A stretch of DNA of 64,000 nt from Prostheceraeus crozeri (GCA_907163375.1 CAJQUW010002218.1:248001-312000), one strand, 5' to 3'. Positions 23,641 to 35,705 are shown, counted from the stretch's first letter. Made by a program: numbers and translations. The notes: a model not told the origin generated them from the letters alone.

Positions 23641-23837
23641 TGCCAATGTCCAACATTTGGACATCTTTCCATACTCCCACACTCTTGCGACCACTTTCCA
23701 TAAGCACTATGCTTATTTCTTACTGCATATCATAGTAAGTTTCCTTGTAGCCTGTACACCGCACGTAAATAGTACAGTAGACTGCATGCGAAGATAGAGC
23801 AAATTAACTGCAAATATTGTGTAAACTTCGACGGGGC

Positions 23838-24001
23838 AGGAAAAATATCGCTCCTTTAAATTAAGGACGATTTTGATTTTTTTTGCGAAGTAAAATACAC
23901 TGAAAGTGAAGAGCCTTTTTTTGACCATGGAGACGAAGCGCATCGAGGAATTTTACTTCGAAAAAAAATCGTAATAGACTTGAAAGAACGATATTTTACT
24001 T
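23838..24001. mobile_element. Foldback element of ~165 bp
   Basis: AAAAATATCGCTCCTTTAAA and GATTTTTTTTGCGAAGTAAAAT on the left are mirrored by ATTTTACTTCGAAAAAAAATC and GAACGATATTTT on the right. Arms are about 60 bases with some mismatches, loop about 45 bases. Non-coding. Confidence 0.65.
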
Positions 24002-24004
24002 ACC

Positions 24005-25585
24005 TCCTAGAAAGTTGCATAATGAATAACCTTACGCATAAGACAACGAAACATCTAATTGCAAGTATAATATCCTAAATTGAGCTCCATGTATTTCAAC
24101 TGTATGGTACAGTTGAAATGGATGGTTCGATTTTCAATATCTTAGTTGTAATCAAATCTCAGCACTTTATATTTTATCTACAAAGAAATCATCGTAGCTG
24201 TATAATCGAGACAGTAATATTACAAAAGCTGTTTAAAATGTTAGAATATACTTTGACACCTTGATTAATGGTTTTTTTGGAAAAATCAACCTTTAAATTG
24301 TCTAACTATTATTTATGATCTCCAACATGTTCTTCTTTGTCCAACATGTTGATCTCAAGTGAAGAAAGAAGAATTACATGTAAGCAAGCATATCAATCAC
24401 AGTTGAAAGAGATGTCTTTGCAATGACACTCACCGTGGCAAGAAATAGAAAGAAGGGTGCAGCAGAGCGTAGTCGGCATGGTCACCCAATATTTATCACT
24501 CCAACTGCTTACTACTCATTATTTTAAATGTTGGACACCATTAAGTTCTGCATTCCTTTTCACTTAATAATGGTTCTGGTATATTGTCCAAATGAGCTGT
24601 TAAAGATCAATAACTAACAAGAAGACATTTCAAAACCTGATTATTCTAACTTAAGGAGGCTATCAGAAAAAGGATGTAAGCAAAATGAACTCAACAATGT
24701 TACAATTAGAAGATTTTTTGATGTGATCCTCGTAAAACTAAGTCGTCCGATCTACAATTGTGTGACTTAAAGTTTAGCGCATTTTCAAATTTTTCACTGA
24801 AATCATTAAGTTCGGTAAAATTTCAACTTTAAAAAAACTGCCAAAACTGGTGATTTTAAATCTTGAATTGCTTTTTGCAACATGGAGATGAATCAATTGT
24901 AGCAAATTAACATCGCGATAAGAAAGCTTAGACCCCAAATATGTTGTACCGTGAATTTCATGTGATTTGAAACAATGGTTCGGAAGTTAAAGAAAGACCG
25001 ATTCAGTCTTACGCGCTTCACAGTCCAATATGGATAGGGTTAAAATGAAGGTCTTAAAATCAATGTACCGCACACTGGAAGCCATATATGCCTACATTCG
25101 GGTTGTCCGTGTGTAGGCCCAATTTGGATGGTTTCAATTTTTCCACAATTTGCAGTTCTTTCACCTTTGACGATATTTAAATGTCTCAGGGATCTGCATG
25201 TGGATATGTTCTTGCAACGAAATGTTTATATCAAATTAAAGCATATTGTAATGGCTTCGTGCAATTCCGGAGACAATTAGTACATCTATGGGGCGAAGCG
25301 ATGATTGGGAGACCGATTCAAAAGATATGTGAATAAATAATGTGTCGATGGTCAGATGTTCAGCACATAGTCGATTACAAAGACCTTCTCCTTACTAAGT
25401 TCACATCCACAAGTATAATCCAGACAGGCATTCAATGCATGTTGTCAAGAGTGAGAGATCCACAGAGCAGAAAAAAAGTAATGATGTTTTGTTCATCAAT
25501 CAAGTTATATACATGCATGCACTAGGAACCATTTTTAAAATAACTTTTCAAATATTTCGCTTTTTTGATTATTTGATTTTTTTTT
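24005..25585. other. Non-coding interior of the hAT element
   Basis: No transposase-like frame found. A small palindrome ATTTCAACTGTATGGTACAG...ATTTCAACTG arrangement lies at about 24092-24120 (arms ATTTCAACTGTA/TACAGTTGAAAT). Confidence 0.4.
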
Positions 25586-25799
25586 AGTTTTTTCTAAAAA
25601 TGGCTCGCTCAACCGCCCGCTCACGACAAAAAATCACCGCTCGCTCGCTCAATTTTCGCTCACAGAATATTTTTTCACTCGCTCATCCGCTCATCAAAAA
25701 CTTGAAAAAATACCGTCCGCTCGCTCGCTCGCTCGCTCAGCTCGCTCAAAAACACTGATTGAGAGTCATAATATTCATGCATATCATACAAGAAAAACG

Positions 25800-28480
25800 C
25801 AAAAAGCCAACTTTAGGTATCACATTCATACACTAAGAAATAAAGTTATCAAAGTCATTAGCAATCAAACATGAATAAGGAACGAAGGAGTGCATTCGTC
25901 TACAAGTCGTAAAACATGGAAGACAAAATATTTCTCTTCTCGGCAAGCGTTCAGAAACTAAATTGTGTGGAACATGGTTCACATCTGTCTCACACTCTTT
26001 TGTAGAAAAGGTTTAGAACCCGAGATTTACGCTCGGAAGACAAGTCAGGTAAAAGGGAGCAATTACATTTTTGACCACAAATAATCCTGAGTGCACGATT
26101 TTGAAAAGAGTCGATCCGTTCTTTTATTTTCAAAGGCCAGTAACAGTAGACGAGATGCATACAAAATCAAAGGTGCTATTAATGTGAAGTAAATATTTAT
26201 GAGTTCAGTACGTGGAAGGACGGACTTCAAAATTCGAATTACATATAATCGTCTAGACGCACACTTGAGTATGCGAACAAAATGATAGTCCCACTTCAAA
26301 TTCTCGGATTAATGAACACCAAGTATCTTTAAGTGAGAAACAGTCAGTATGCCTGGGTATAATGGGTCAGATTGCGGGGATACAGCACGAGGAATTAGCA
26401 GTTGCCTTGACTTAGAAACATCTAAAGTCAATTTGTTAGAACGTATCCAATTTAAAACGACTGACACACTGTCAATACTTAGACAAGTAGGCAAAGGTTC
26501 AAGTAAAGTTAGGCCTATATCGCCGACATGCATAGCAATTTTACCTGGAGGCAGTACATTCAAGGAACCCATGTGACTTGCAAAAATAAGGGTCCTAATA
26601 TTGACCCTTGAGGTGCTCCAGAAGGAATTTGAAATGTATGGCCATGCGACTTACAGACTTTCACTCTTTGAGATCTGGAAGACAGGTAGCTCTTCAGCCA
26701 CAGAATAAAACCCATCAATGTTCCTTGAAGTCAGAAGATCAATGAGAATTCCATGATGTACGTTCCAGAATTTTTGCGAGTGTTGGTAGAAGAGAGATGA
26801 GACGAAAATCTATAATTGAAGGATTCCTTTCTTTCGGGATAGGGGCCACATCTGCAACCTTCCATCATTTCGGAAAGGTCTTTGTTACTATGGAGGAACA
26901 GAAAATATCATTTAACGGATAACAAATTAATTCACACTGACTTTCACTAAAATGTTTGGAATGTCATCTCCACACGAAAGGCTCGACAAAAAATCGAAAT
27001 TCTGAGCTGATGCGGCAACTAGAAAATTATCAATATTTGATTTTCGAAAGTCCCATAATTTGACCATGCGGGTAGGGGTAGCGTCACGTGGTTTACTAAA
27101 TAAGATGATGGTGGAATGATCAGATGTGGTGATTGGCGATCCGATGAAAGCATCAGAGAGGTAATAATTGAACAATTCGGAAGTTATCCCAATTTGATCC
27201 AAAATTGAGCTGCCACGAGTGACTGCCTGAACACGATTAACCATGTCGAAATTGATATTGAACAGTTCTGCATTAAAATTAAAAAATCTCAACAGAATTT
27301 GATATTTATATCAAGCGACACAACTCATCGTCTAAGAAATCACAAAAATAACTTGTCAATGAACTCAATTCTGTAGATCTTAGATCTGAGGAATATAGAC
27401 GCACACAAGTAATGCATTCAGCAAGCGGATCCTAAAAGCAAGTTCGATCGCATTCGGAACGTTTGAAGGCATTTTCGGATTAGAACAAATGTAGTTAGCC
27501 AACCATACACAACGCGACGACGATTACTTCTGTCACACCTAAAGAAGCTGTGAGTTCAAAGCTTGAGTTTATATTATCGTCCAACCAGCTTTCTGCTATG
27601 ATAACAATACCAGGATTCAAAGATAAAATTACAACGGTCAAATCATCAAATTTCGATAGGATGGAGCGAGCATTTGATAGAAAGATGGTTAGAAAAAGAA
27701 CAGGATTACTCTTTACATTTATGTTATTGTTATTTTATGAAAATTTCTCAGCATTTTCCTTTTACAAACCGCACCACGGAAAATGACGACATCTTCCGCA
27801 CGACTTATCCTGTCTTTCAATTCGGCACGCAGAACTCTTTCCTTCTCTCTGGTATCTAGTTCGGTCACCCTTGATGAAGATGGCCGAATATCTGTCAATA
27901 TTTTTCAAATGCTTCGACTTTGTCAAAATGCCTGTCTTTATTTTTTCACAATTGCCCCGCAACTTCGACAGACGATTTTTACCATGCTCAGATGCTCAGA
28001 TGATCAGATCTTCCCAAGGGCTTCATTTCAGAGACGTCACGACGGTCTACTTTCAATGCTTCAAGAATTCGTTAATGGTCTCGGTATCTATATTATGATT
28101 CAGCTCAACAGAACTTATTTTAGGTTCAGGCAAACCAGAAATTATGACATTGAGTTTATGATATTCTCTTTCCTCAAATTCTTGTGACATCATATCCACC
28201 TGGAGATTATTCGATAAGTTATCAGACTAAAACACCTTATCTTTCAAGCTTGTCATCTCATGTTGTTGCAATTTCTGGGACAACTTGATGCTGGAAAGAT
28301 TTTCCTCGCTCGAATTGATGCGATTATTAAGGCTGGTTATCAAAACAGCGAAAGTTTCTAATTCGCTGCAAAGTAAAGACATAATGTCATTTTTCATGGA
28401 CTCCATTAGTGTTTTAACATCATCAAGAGAAAATGCATAATTTGGAACTCATCATTTTGGAGGCATACTAATAATTAACC
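25800..28480 (-). mobile_element. CR1/L2-like LINE, copy 1, defective
   Basis: Reads right to left. ORF1 (about 28470-27770) has a leucine-rich coiled coil (DIMSLLCSELETFAVLITSL, NRINSSEENLSSIKL), then NVIISGLPEP, an RRM-like core and a C-terminal part with AIFIKGDRTRYQRE, as in CR1/L2/Jockey-type ORF1. ORF2 follows with the endonuclease (NARSILSKFDDL, IVIIAESWLDDNI; 27730-26930 including SILDQIGI and TTSDHSTIILF) and RT pieces: FPKWWKVADVAPIPK and FRLISLLPTLAKILE, then SGAPQGSILGPLFF, then VLNWIRSNKLTLDVSKS, then LKILGV, KWDYHFVRILK. RT motif A is missing between KILE and YLSSRSQ (internal deletion) and the catalytic YADD region is degenerate (HVGD). There are several frameshifts and stops. 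It ends close to the hAT element. Confidence 0.8.
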
Positions 28481-28529
28481 CTTTGAAACACAGTTGTAAA
28501 AAAATTCAAAAAGCACGGTGAAAATTTCT

Positions 28530-28610
28530 TGGTTGTAGCTTTGACCTTAGAACCTCGCGCCCGGTGAAGCAAAGCAGTGCTTCTACCGGTCGGCTATGAA
28601 CACACGTTGA
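28530..28610 (-). promoter_or_regulatory. tRNA-like box pair 5' of LINE copy 1 ORF1
   Basis: On the minus strand TAGCCGACCGG resembles an A box and GAGGTTCTAAGGTC, about 40 bases later, a degenerate B box; ORF1 begins some 60-80 bases downstream. LINE copy 2 has a better B box at the equivalent place. Weak evidence for an internal polymerase III promoter in the LINE 5' region. Confidence 0.3.
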
Positions 28611-29020
28611 CTTGGGTGCAACAAATGACGTATTTCAATCGAGAAAATCACACGATGTGATAGGGTGACGTCACGGAGCTGTTCAATTTAACCGAGAAGG
28701 ACAATACATGTGACACATGAGTGTCACGACGGCACAGCACGCTGATACGGGCGGCCAAACGAGAAATAGGGATCAGTTCACACAATCCAAGGACGGAAAC
28801 ACGTAGGAGGGGGAAAACGATCGAACGACTATTCAAATTCCAAATCCAGCACGATGATCAAAATAACGACACAGCGAAGAATTACACAATACAAAAATCG
28901 GCCAGAAACGACGATCAGAAGACCTAGAACATCGATGCCAAAGGCAAGACCACGAGCGCAGAAGCAGAAACACGACCAGCCGTCACCTGCAGACTGTCAT
29001 ACTCATGGTGGTCATCATGA

Positions 29021-29223
29021 CCTAAATATTCTAGAGCATTTTCATTTACAAAATTGGGTGTTTTTAAACAAATGTTTCAAAAAAACTGTTCTTCATTTGC
29101 TGAAGGCAGCGAACAATGCTAATTTCTTGCATTTTTCAATTCCCTGATACAGCTTCTTTTTTCCATTTCGTCTTTGGGTCACTTTTCTCTTTTGAAATTA
29201 GAAAGCTCGCCTTTGTTGTGCGT
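29021..29223 (+). repeat. Dispersed repeat B, copy 1
   Basis: About 200 bp matching 35102-35303, starting CTAAATATTCTAGA and ending AAGCTCGCCTTTGTT. Shared internal blocks include ACTGTTCTTCATTTGCTG and CCATTTCGTCTTTGG. Non-coding; here it stands without repeat A in front. Confidence 0.8.
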
Positions 29224-29647
29224 GACCTGCGGAGTGTAAAACTTTCCTACGAAAGTAACGACTTCCATGAAATACATTGCATTATCTTTTATGCATCATC
29301 CATAATTTGATTATCATTCGAGCAGTGAGAGAGAAAGAATGCTTGTTTGAAAGGCCTAAATTTTGTCACTTTTTGCAAATATGTTTTTTTTATTATGAGT
29401 CTATATAACATAGAACTATTATGAATGACTGTATGCAAGTGTAAACCTATGAATCATAGAATGCTCACCTTCACAATGGATGAAATGAATTAAATAATGG
29501 ATCAAATAGTCCTGCAAAACTTTGCCAATTGAGCTGCAATCACCGCTTACGTGCGGTCGATGTCAAGTGGAAGGATTGAGCCCTCACCATCACACATCAG
29601 CTTTCAGTGGCATGCCCACAGAGATCGAGTCATTTGCGCTTGAGTTA

Positions 29648-29999
29648 AAGGTAAGGCCACATGACGAGCTTTTGAGCTGCGCTGTAGCCGCGCTGTGAAA
29701 ATGTTTGTTTGTGTTTCAATCGGAGCGGCCACACCAGTAGCTCCAGCTGCGCTGTGGCAGCTTGTCACAGCTAGCTTTGAGCTTTGGTAATTCCTCTCTC
29801 AATTATCACAGCTCAAAGCTAGAGGATGGGATGATCTATTTTTAGAACTAACCTAGTAAACCAACAATTCTGACGAGTGGCGAGCGGTAATCAAGCTGTA
29901 TGGCTCATTGTGTGACCGCGTAACTCTCACAGCTCAAAGCTTGACAAAGCTATACGTCGCTGCTAGCTTTAAAGCGCGGCTCGTCATGTAGCCTCACCC
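29648..29999. mobile_element. PIF/Harbinger-type MITE, 352 bp
   Basis: Left end AAGGTAAGGCCACATGACGA and right end in reverse GGGTGAGGCTACATGACGA are inverted repeats, flanked on both sides by TTA (29645-29647 and 30000-30002). The interior repeats AGCTTTGAGCT/AGCTCAAAGCT several times in both orientations. No coding sequence. Its ends differ from the complete Harbinger at 1578-4398, so that element is not an obvious driver. Confidence 0.75.
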
Positions 30000-30574
30000 T
30001 TAGCGGCCACACTCCGTTCCTAGCCTATTTATCCAATGGTAGCAAGCGATAGAGACTGACATAGATATTCGTCTCTCTTTGAATTCCTTTGATTGGCGAA
30101 GCACATCCATTGCAGAAGTAGCTCGCATCAGCGAATGCGCGAACCTCAACGGTCAGATTGCAGGCAGGTCTATCAAGTGAAAAGTACATATCTTTAACTC
30201 AATTTTCCTCTGTGATAAATTCGTCAAATGGAAATATTATTCACACCGTTTGACACTTCACGATCTAAATTTATGGACTGTGTACGTTTCACGTGTTGTC
30301 GATCTTTTTGGTCGTCAGAATTTAGGTTTGAATTTGCATTACGTTCAATGGAAAATTGACTCTCTTGCCCCTCGAGACTAGTTCTGACTGGCCGTGACCA
30401 TCAATGCTGATTAATATCATCTCTAGACCGAAACACGCAGAGAAAGCAATGTATCTCTGTGAGTATACCATATACATCGTATAACAGAGTATAGGAAGTT
30501 AAGATGCTGTGTAAAATTTGCAGTAGTTAAACATCTAGATTTCTATTTTCGTGTCCTTTTCTAATCATTTGAAG

Positions 30575-31294
30575 TAGGGATGCGGAGTCGGAGTTCCGGA
30601 GTCCTATCATTTTTGCTGGAGTCGGAGTCCCATCAAATGATAAGACGCCGGCCTATAACTAGACCCGAAGTATAGCACAAACAAGTTATTTTTCCTCGTG
30701 CATAGCCGTCACTGTTTTGATGTCAACTTTCTCCGTTAAACAACAGTACAGAGAAACTGCTGCATGCAAGGCTTGTAATAGTTGGGGGAATGAACCGTGA
30801 AAGTAAAATAAGGATTGTCGTTTCACTCGGTAATTTATTAGAGAAGACAAGCCTTCCTAACCTCGATCACAACTGCGCACCAAAAGTCAAATCAGAGACA
30901 AAAATGAAATACTAGTTTGTTTGAGAACATTACCTCTTACCCTCACGTTAATCGTATGTGATGGTTCCTCTAAAGCGCATATTAAAATCGAAGTGTATTC
31001 ATATTTTTTGAAGAAGGATGGGAGATTTTCCTGCCTGGTAGAGACTGGAGAAAAACTGTGTGAAGCACACATCGACAAGATAGGAGGAGCCGAGTCGTCC
31101 AACTTAAAGGAACATTTCATAAACTTTCATCGAAAATGATTGATAATTGATACAGCAATGATCACTAAAAATAGATTCAGGTAAGCCTATAATGATCTAT
31201 GATGTGTTACCAGATCATTTTTTAAAAACTAGGCTTTATACACTTGCCACCCGGAGTCGGAGTCCTATCAAAATGATAGGACTCCGCATCCCTG
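30575..31294. mobile_element. Small hAT element with BED-finger frame
   Basis: Flanked by a perfect 8 bp duplication ATTTGAAG (30567-30574 and 31295-31302). Ends are TAGGGATGCGGAGTC and, in reverse, CAGGGATGCGGAGTC. Subterminal GGAGTCGGAGTC and CCTATCATTTT motifs recur near both ends. At 720 bp it is far too short for a transposase and keeps only the first coding part, so it is an internal-deletion derivative of a larger hAT. Confidence 0.88.
30921..31139 (+). pseudogene. BED-type zinc finger frame of a hAT transposase
   Basis: BED fingers anchor hAT transposases to DNA. The frame reads SYFLKKDGRFSCLVETGEKL then CEAHIDKIGG and SNLKEHFINFH, giving the expected aromatic-Lys-Lys-Asp-Gly, Cys-x(8)-Cys and His-x(4)-His pattern (F-x-C ... 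C ... H-F-x-x-x-H). It stops right after the finger; a possible splice donor (CAGGTAAGCC) follows near 31180, as if the rest of the gene had been spliced on before the deletion. About 72 codons, no catalytic domain. Confidence 0.7.
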
Positions 31295-31309
31295 ATTTGA
31301 AGTCCTTGG

Positions 31310-32260
31310 ATATTTGCGAGTCATCTTTCCTGTTTATAAACAATCACATCTAAAGTTGCTTAGAACTGTAGAATATCATTTCGCCGACCTGAGTGGAAGA
31401 CCTTCCTGCTTAAGTAACTATTCTAGGATCGGGATCTAGCGACATCAAGTTATGGGCAATTCCACGTAGGCATCAACCTCGACGTTGAAAATTTTAATTG
31501 AGATTTCGATAACTTTGCCCATTAATTATGTTGACTAATACCCAAAATTATTAGGAATTGATAATAAACAGAATCTATAAACGCTCTATCTAAAGTGAGA
31601 AGACATTTTTTCATTGTAATAAAAATTTATTCTTATTTGAAATATGAACATTTAATTTTATCTTGAAATCTTTTACACTTTTTCAAATAAACATGCAATA
31701 TTTTTTCAGGTCGTGAAGTTTGAATTTTTACGCATCTATCATGCATTCCATAAGAATGTCATCAGAAAATAGTGATTAAGTCGCGATCTTCCAGTTTACA
31801 TGTAGAGTTAGCAAAGCACATAGAAATTGATACCTCGGGTATAAATGAGGTTATAGCAATTTAATCCGGTGCTGTAATCAGTCGAATGATTGATTCTGTG
31901 AATTTTGATGTTGGATTAAAATTCCAAGCGTCCGTTACGTTAAGTGCTTGCTTTACTGAAAAATCCTAGAAACTTACTTTCAGTGAAAGGCATTGCTCCA
32001 TATGAGTTGACTGACAAAGTTTAGTATTCATATCTCTAACATTATCTAAGGCAAAAACTGTGACATCGCGATAAGTGAGGTAATAAGGAATAGGTCTAAT
32101 AGTGAAGATAGGATAAAGTATGCCTATCAGCTAGACAGAGAAAAGATGAAATCGGAAGGAAGTCCATTTCTGCGACATCTCTAAGAACAATAGGGATGTC
32201 AACGAATAGACCAATTAGTAAAGAAAAATGATGAGAGCATGGCTAATGACCAAGTACCAG
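31310..32260. other. Non-coding stretch, nothing identified
   Basis: AT-rich sequence without coding potential or repeat structure that I can support. Confidence 0.4.
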
Positions 32261-32269
32261 ACGTTTAAA

Positions 32270-33300
32270 ACATACCTCAATCATTCAACAACATCATCAA
32301 GTTGAAAAGAGCCTCAAAAATCTTTAATAACAATCGTTTGACCAAAATTCTGGGAAAAGCTGAAGAAAAGTCGAAGCAACGTACAGCGTCAAGAAAAAAT
32401 AGAATAACGGAAGAAATTGCACCAAACAAGTAGTTAAATTCCATCATTCGGCAAATTTTCATGACAAGTTCTCGCTCAGAAAGACACATGCTCATCGAAC
32501 GAACTACTCTATGTAAGAAATAAATACTGAAGTGAAGCATGTTGAAGGGGAGACTTTGACGTGTTCCAGTTGCAGCAAACTGACATTGAGATCGGCCGCT
32601 CAAACTTAGTTCTCTCAGCTCTCGACATGGTCTTCTTGATCTCATATTCATTCTATATCAGCCAGTCGAACATGAACCCCTAGACTATGCAGCATGATTA
32701 ATTTAAACACTATGAATTCTGTACATACAGCCTATATTGAATATGTACACTTAGGCCAGCTAATTTCATTCCAAGACCGACAGCTAAAAGAGATCGAAAG
32801 ACGGATACAAAGCTCATGAAAAGCATTTTGCAAACTCAAGAACTACTTAACATCGAAGGAAATCGAAATGAAGCACCGGAAGCGACTGTTTGATATGTGT
32901 ATACTGCGGTGACGACTTATGGTTCCCCCATATGGTCCCTGACGGATGGTCAAAAGGAAAAGCTTAAAGTGACACAAAGTGCGATGGAGTGAAGAATGTT
33001 AGGAGTCAAAAGAAGGAAGGGAATAGGAAATGAAGAAATTAGCAGAAATGCACAAGTGAAGGACATTGTAGAAGAAGCAAAAATTTTGAAATGGAGTTGG
33101 GCAGGTCATCTTACAATAAGAAATGACAATAGATGGACTAGAAGAGTGACATGGTGGCAGCCGAGTGGGAGGAAGAAATCGAGTAAGACAAAGACGACGG
33201 TGGAGAGATGAGTTATCAGCGAAGTGGCAGTCGATGGTGCAAAATAGAAAGTCGTGGTTCATCATTAGGAGGAAGGCCATGCTCCTAAATGGATGAAAAG
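32270..33300 (+). pseudogene. RTE-type LINE reverse transcriptase, C-terminal part, degenerate
   Basis: The plus-strand reading from about 32740 gives VHLGQLISFQDRQLKEIERR, then KAFCKLKNYLTS, EMKHRKRLFDMCIL, a MVP(P)YGP segment, then LGVKRRKGIGNEEISRNAQV, KILKWSWAGHLTIRNDNRWT and VTWWQPSGRKKS. This order (YLGQ, DRR.. , NEEI, KWxWAGHxxRxxDxRW) is characteristic of the RTE/BovB-like LINE C-terminus. The upstream part (32270-32740) is more decayed, with NNRLTKIL as a possible RT motif. Several stops and frameshifts break it. Confidence 0.65.
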
Positions 33301-33790
33301 GCTTCAAGAAGTAAGCCTATATATATAAGCATACACTTATATTTTGTGCTCTTCCAAATGCTTCTCAAAACTTAGAATACACAATGCGGTTTGCAAAGAT
33401 TGTTTGAATTCTTGATTGAAGTAATAAATAGCATCAGTCTATAGTAGACAGTATTGAAAATTGAGTGAAATTTATCGAAAAATAAAGAAAATGATTAAGT
33501 GTCCGCTACAAAGATTTTGTGAGGCAAAACTAAAAATAGAAATTGATTAAAACATGAATGTATCATTGATGCATCAACAATCTCTGGAATAAATGAGCAT
33601 AAGATTGATTTGCAGACATAAATTAGCAAGTGGACAGATCGAGCGTCCGCTACGCGAGTATCCGTAGCGTTAGAAATTTAATCTCAAAATGAAACCAAAA
33701 CCTGTTTATCCTTAATGAACATTACTTTCCTAAAATTTCATCTTTTTATTCATGAAAATATCACTTGAAAGTGAAACTCCTGATCAATTC
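33300..33790. other. Non-coding stretch
   Basis: Nothing recognised. The 18-mer TGATTAAAACATGAATG (33544 region) recurs at about 43183, a possible scrap of a shared repeat. Confidence 0.35.
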
Positions 33791-33799
33791 GCACAGTCT

Positions 33800-34612
33800 T
33801 GCAGATGAAAATTGAAAAGACAAAATTAGAATTCTGTCACGCCTCCTTTTTGGGCTCTCATATTGGCTGTAGTACGACTATCATTCAACTATACAAGACA
33901 TACATTCGGCCACACCTGGAATATGGATCCCTCGCCTTCGCTGGAATTGGCAAAGTACTGTCCGACAGGCTTCAATCTCTATAAAACAGAGCCATCAGAT
34001 ATATTTTGCGCTTGCCTCTCCGTACCCATCTCGGTCGGACTCATTATGATGAGGTTAAGCTCGAGCCGCTGTCTGTTCGTCGTGCTCGTATCATTGCAAG
34101 CACAGCCTATAAAATGATTAACGATACTTGTCCCCGTGCTTTTCTCTTATATAAACCCTTACAACGTCAGCTCAATTACAACCTCAGACAAACGTACTAT
34201 GAGCTGCCTAAAAATATGCAGCCCACTAATCCGCCATCCGAGCGCTTTCGGCGGGCACCTTTATCCCTCACAAGTGGCATTATAAACATTCTTCCCCACT
34301 CATCCCTACAATCATGTTCCCTGTCAGCTTTTCAAACCCACCTGAAATCCCTTGCCTCACATGTTTTGTGTAATTTTCCGAATCAGTCTTAACTCTGTGT
34401 GTGTATCCAGTGTCCTTGCTCAATAATGTAATATGTGAACCGCATAGTCTTTGTATGTTGATAAGTACTTCCTATCAGAACTATTTTCAATATTATTTAT
34501 ACGTGCATTCGCGCTGTGCTAGTGCATCCAAGCAGTCTTGTAGTTGTACATCTTTCCAACGGCATATATTTGCCATGGCTAATAAAATGTTGATGATGAT
34601 GATGATGACTTT
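33800..34612 (+). pseudogene. 5'-truncated LINE tail with TGA-repeat 3' end
   Basis: Encodes the C-terminus of a LINE ORF2: IIQLYKTYIRPHLEYGSLAF, then NRAIRYILRLPLRTHLGRTH, DEVKLEPLSVRRARIIAS and a final domain ending near 34390 (a stop follows). The two halves lie in different phases, so there is at least one frameshift near 33985. After about 200 bp of 3' UTR it ends in AATAAAATGT and a run of TGATGATGATGATGATG at 34590-34610. Truncation at the 5' side with a short 3' microsatellite is how CR1/L2/Jockey-like LINEs insert. Exact clade not determined. Confidence 0.75.
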
Positions 34613-34642
34613 CTATGACATGAGTAACTAATAGAAGTAAAT

Positions 34643-35103
34643 GTGTGTGAAATTCAGAAGATCTGGATTACATTAAACTGCCTACTGAGCGTCTGCTACT
34701 ATGGAATTGCCCTACTTGTTATCTAGCGACATCACAAGATCTGACGATTGCATGAACATGCATACGTATTAGCACGCTTCTTTTTAATTCGGAACTTTAT
34801 TCTCGATAGTCTTATGTCATCAATGTTCAATAAGCGTGATGAAAGTGATTACAAGAATCTGATCAACTAATTGAATTTGAAAAATCTTCCGTGTGCTTGT
34901 ATTCTATTCAAGTATTCCATTGAAAATAGCGAGCTGTAAAATTTTAGTATAACCAATAGCGAATAGTTGTACTACAACACTAGCATTGCGACTTTATTCA
35001 ATTCTTCCTTCGATTTATTTTGTCAATCAAATCGCAATTACTTTAGATGCGAATCAGCGCTCATAAACAAATAAAATAACGCCGCGCAGTATCAGCATTC
35101 ACC
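34643..35103 (+). repeat. Dispersed repeat A, copy 2
   Basis: Near-identical to 21256-21710 over most of its length. Ends at ATCAGCATTCACC, and repeat B begins in the next base. Confidence 0.85.
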
Positions 35104-35303
35104 TAAATATTCTAGATGATTTTCATGTATGAAATAAGGTATTTTTAGACAAATGTGTTGAAAAACTGTTCTTCATTTGCTGTAAGCAGCAAACAATGCT
35201 TATTTCTTGCATTTTTGATTTCCTTATATAGCCTTTTTCCATTTCGTCTTTGGCTTGCTTAATCTCATTTGAAATTAGTAAGCTCGCCTTTGTTATGCGT
35301 CGT
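35102..35303 (+). repeat. Dispersed repeat B, copy 2
   Basis: Matches 29021-29223 over about 200 bp with scattered differences. It is fused directly to repeat A, so A+B may be the full-length element. Confidence 0.8.
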
Positions 35304-35524
35304 TGACATTTGCAAATATAGTCTACGAGAATGAACGACTAACATAATCAGATAAGCTTATGAACAGTAATGGATTAGTGCAATTATAACCGATAACAAG
35401 CAGTTGTATTTGCAATCAACTTGTTGTGAAAATTGTCGTATTTATTTTTGATGGGAATTCCTATTTATTAATGAAAGAAATTCCGAGAGCCATCACCTAT
35501 CCTGACCAGTCGTGCTACTCTATG

Positions 35525-35705
35525 CTGGATATTTATTAATCATGAGCCTGGATGACTTGCGGAAGTGAAACCTGGGTTTTTTTACAGCTATAGAAAAGAG
35601 AAGAATGGAGTTAGCAGACATAAGGATGATCAGATAAATGTGTGGAGTATATTTTGTAGATAGAGTTGCCAGCGATGACATTCTGGCGCTCCTGAACCTG
35701 TGAAG
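35525..35705 (+). pseudogene. Fragment of a LINE ORF2 C-terminus
   Basis: One plus-strand reading gives YGCETWVFLQL, then KRRMELADIRMIR, MCGVYFVDRVASDDILALLN. This corresponds to the CETWxL ... EVAEMRMLRWMCGV ... DRVRNxxI segment found in LINE proteins of the RTE-like group. About 60 codons only, with a stop inside. Confidence 0.6.

Larger units (their letters stand above)
21828..25757. mobile_element. hAT-type element of 3.93 kb with rearranged interior
   Basis: Both ends start CAGTGTTTTTGAGCG when read inward (21828 and, in reverse, 25757). They are flanked by ATTGAGAC (21820-21827) and ATTGAGAG (25758-25765), an 8 bp target duplication with one difference; this is the hAT signature. About 150 bp next to each end is packed with CGCTCGCTCA-type motifs, likely transposase-binding subterminal repeats. 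No hAT transposase or BED finger was recognised inside. Instead the interior holds retroelement debris (22665-23640), a TA-flanked MITE (23156-23360) and a foldback (23838-24001). It must have moved using a transposase supplied elsewhere, or lost its own. Confidence 0.85.
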
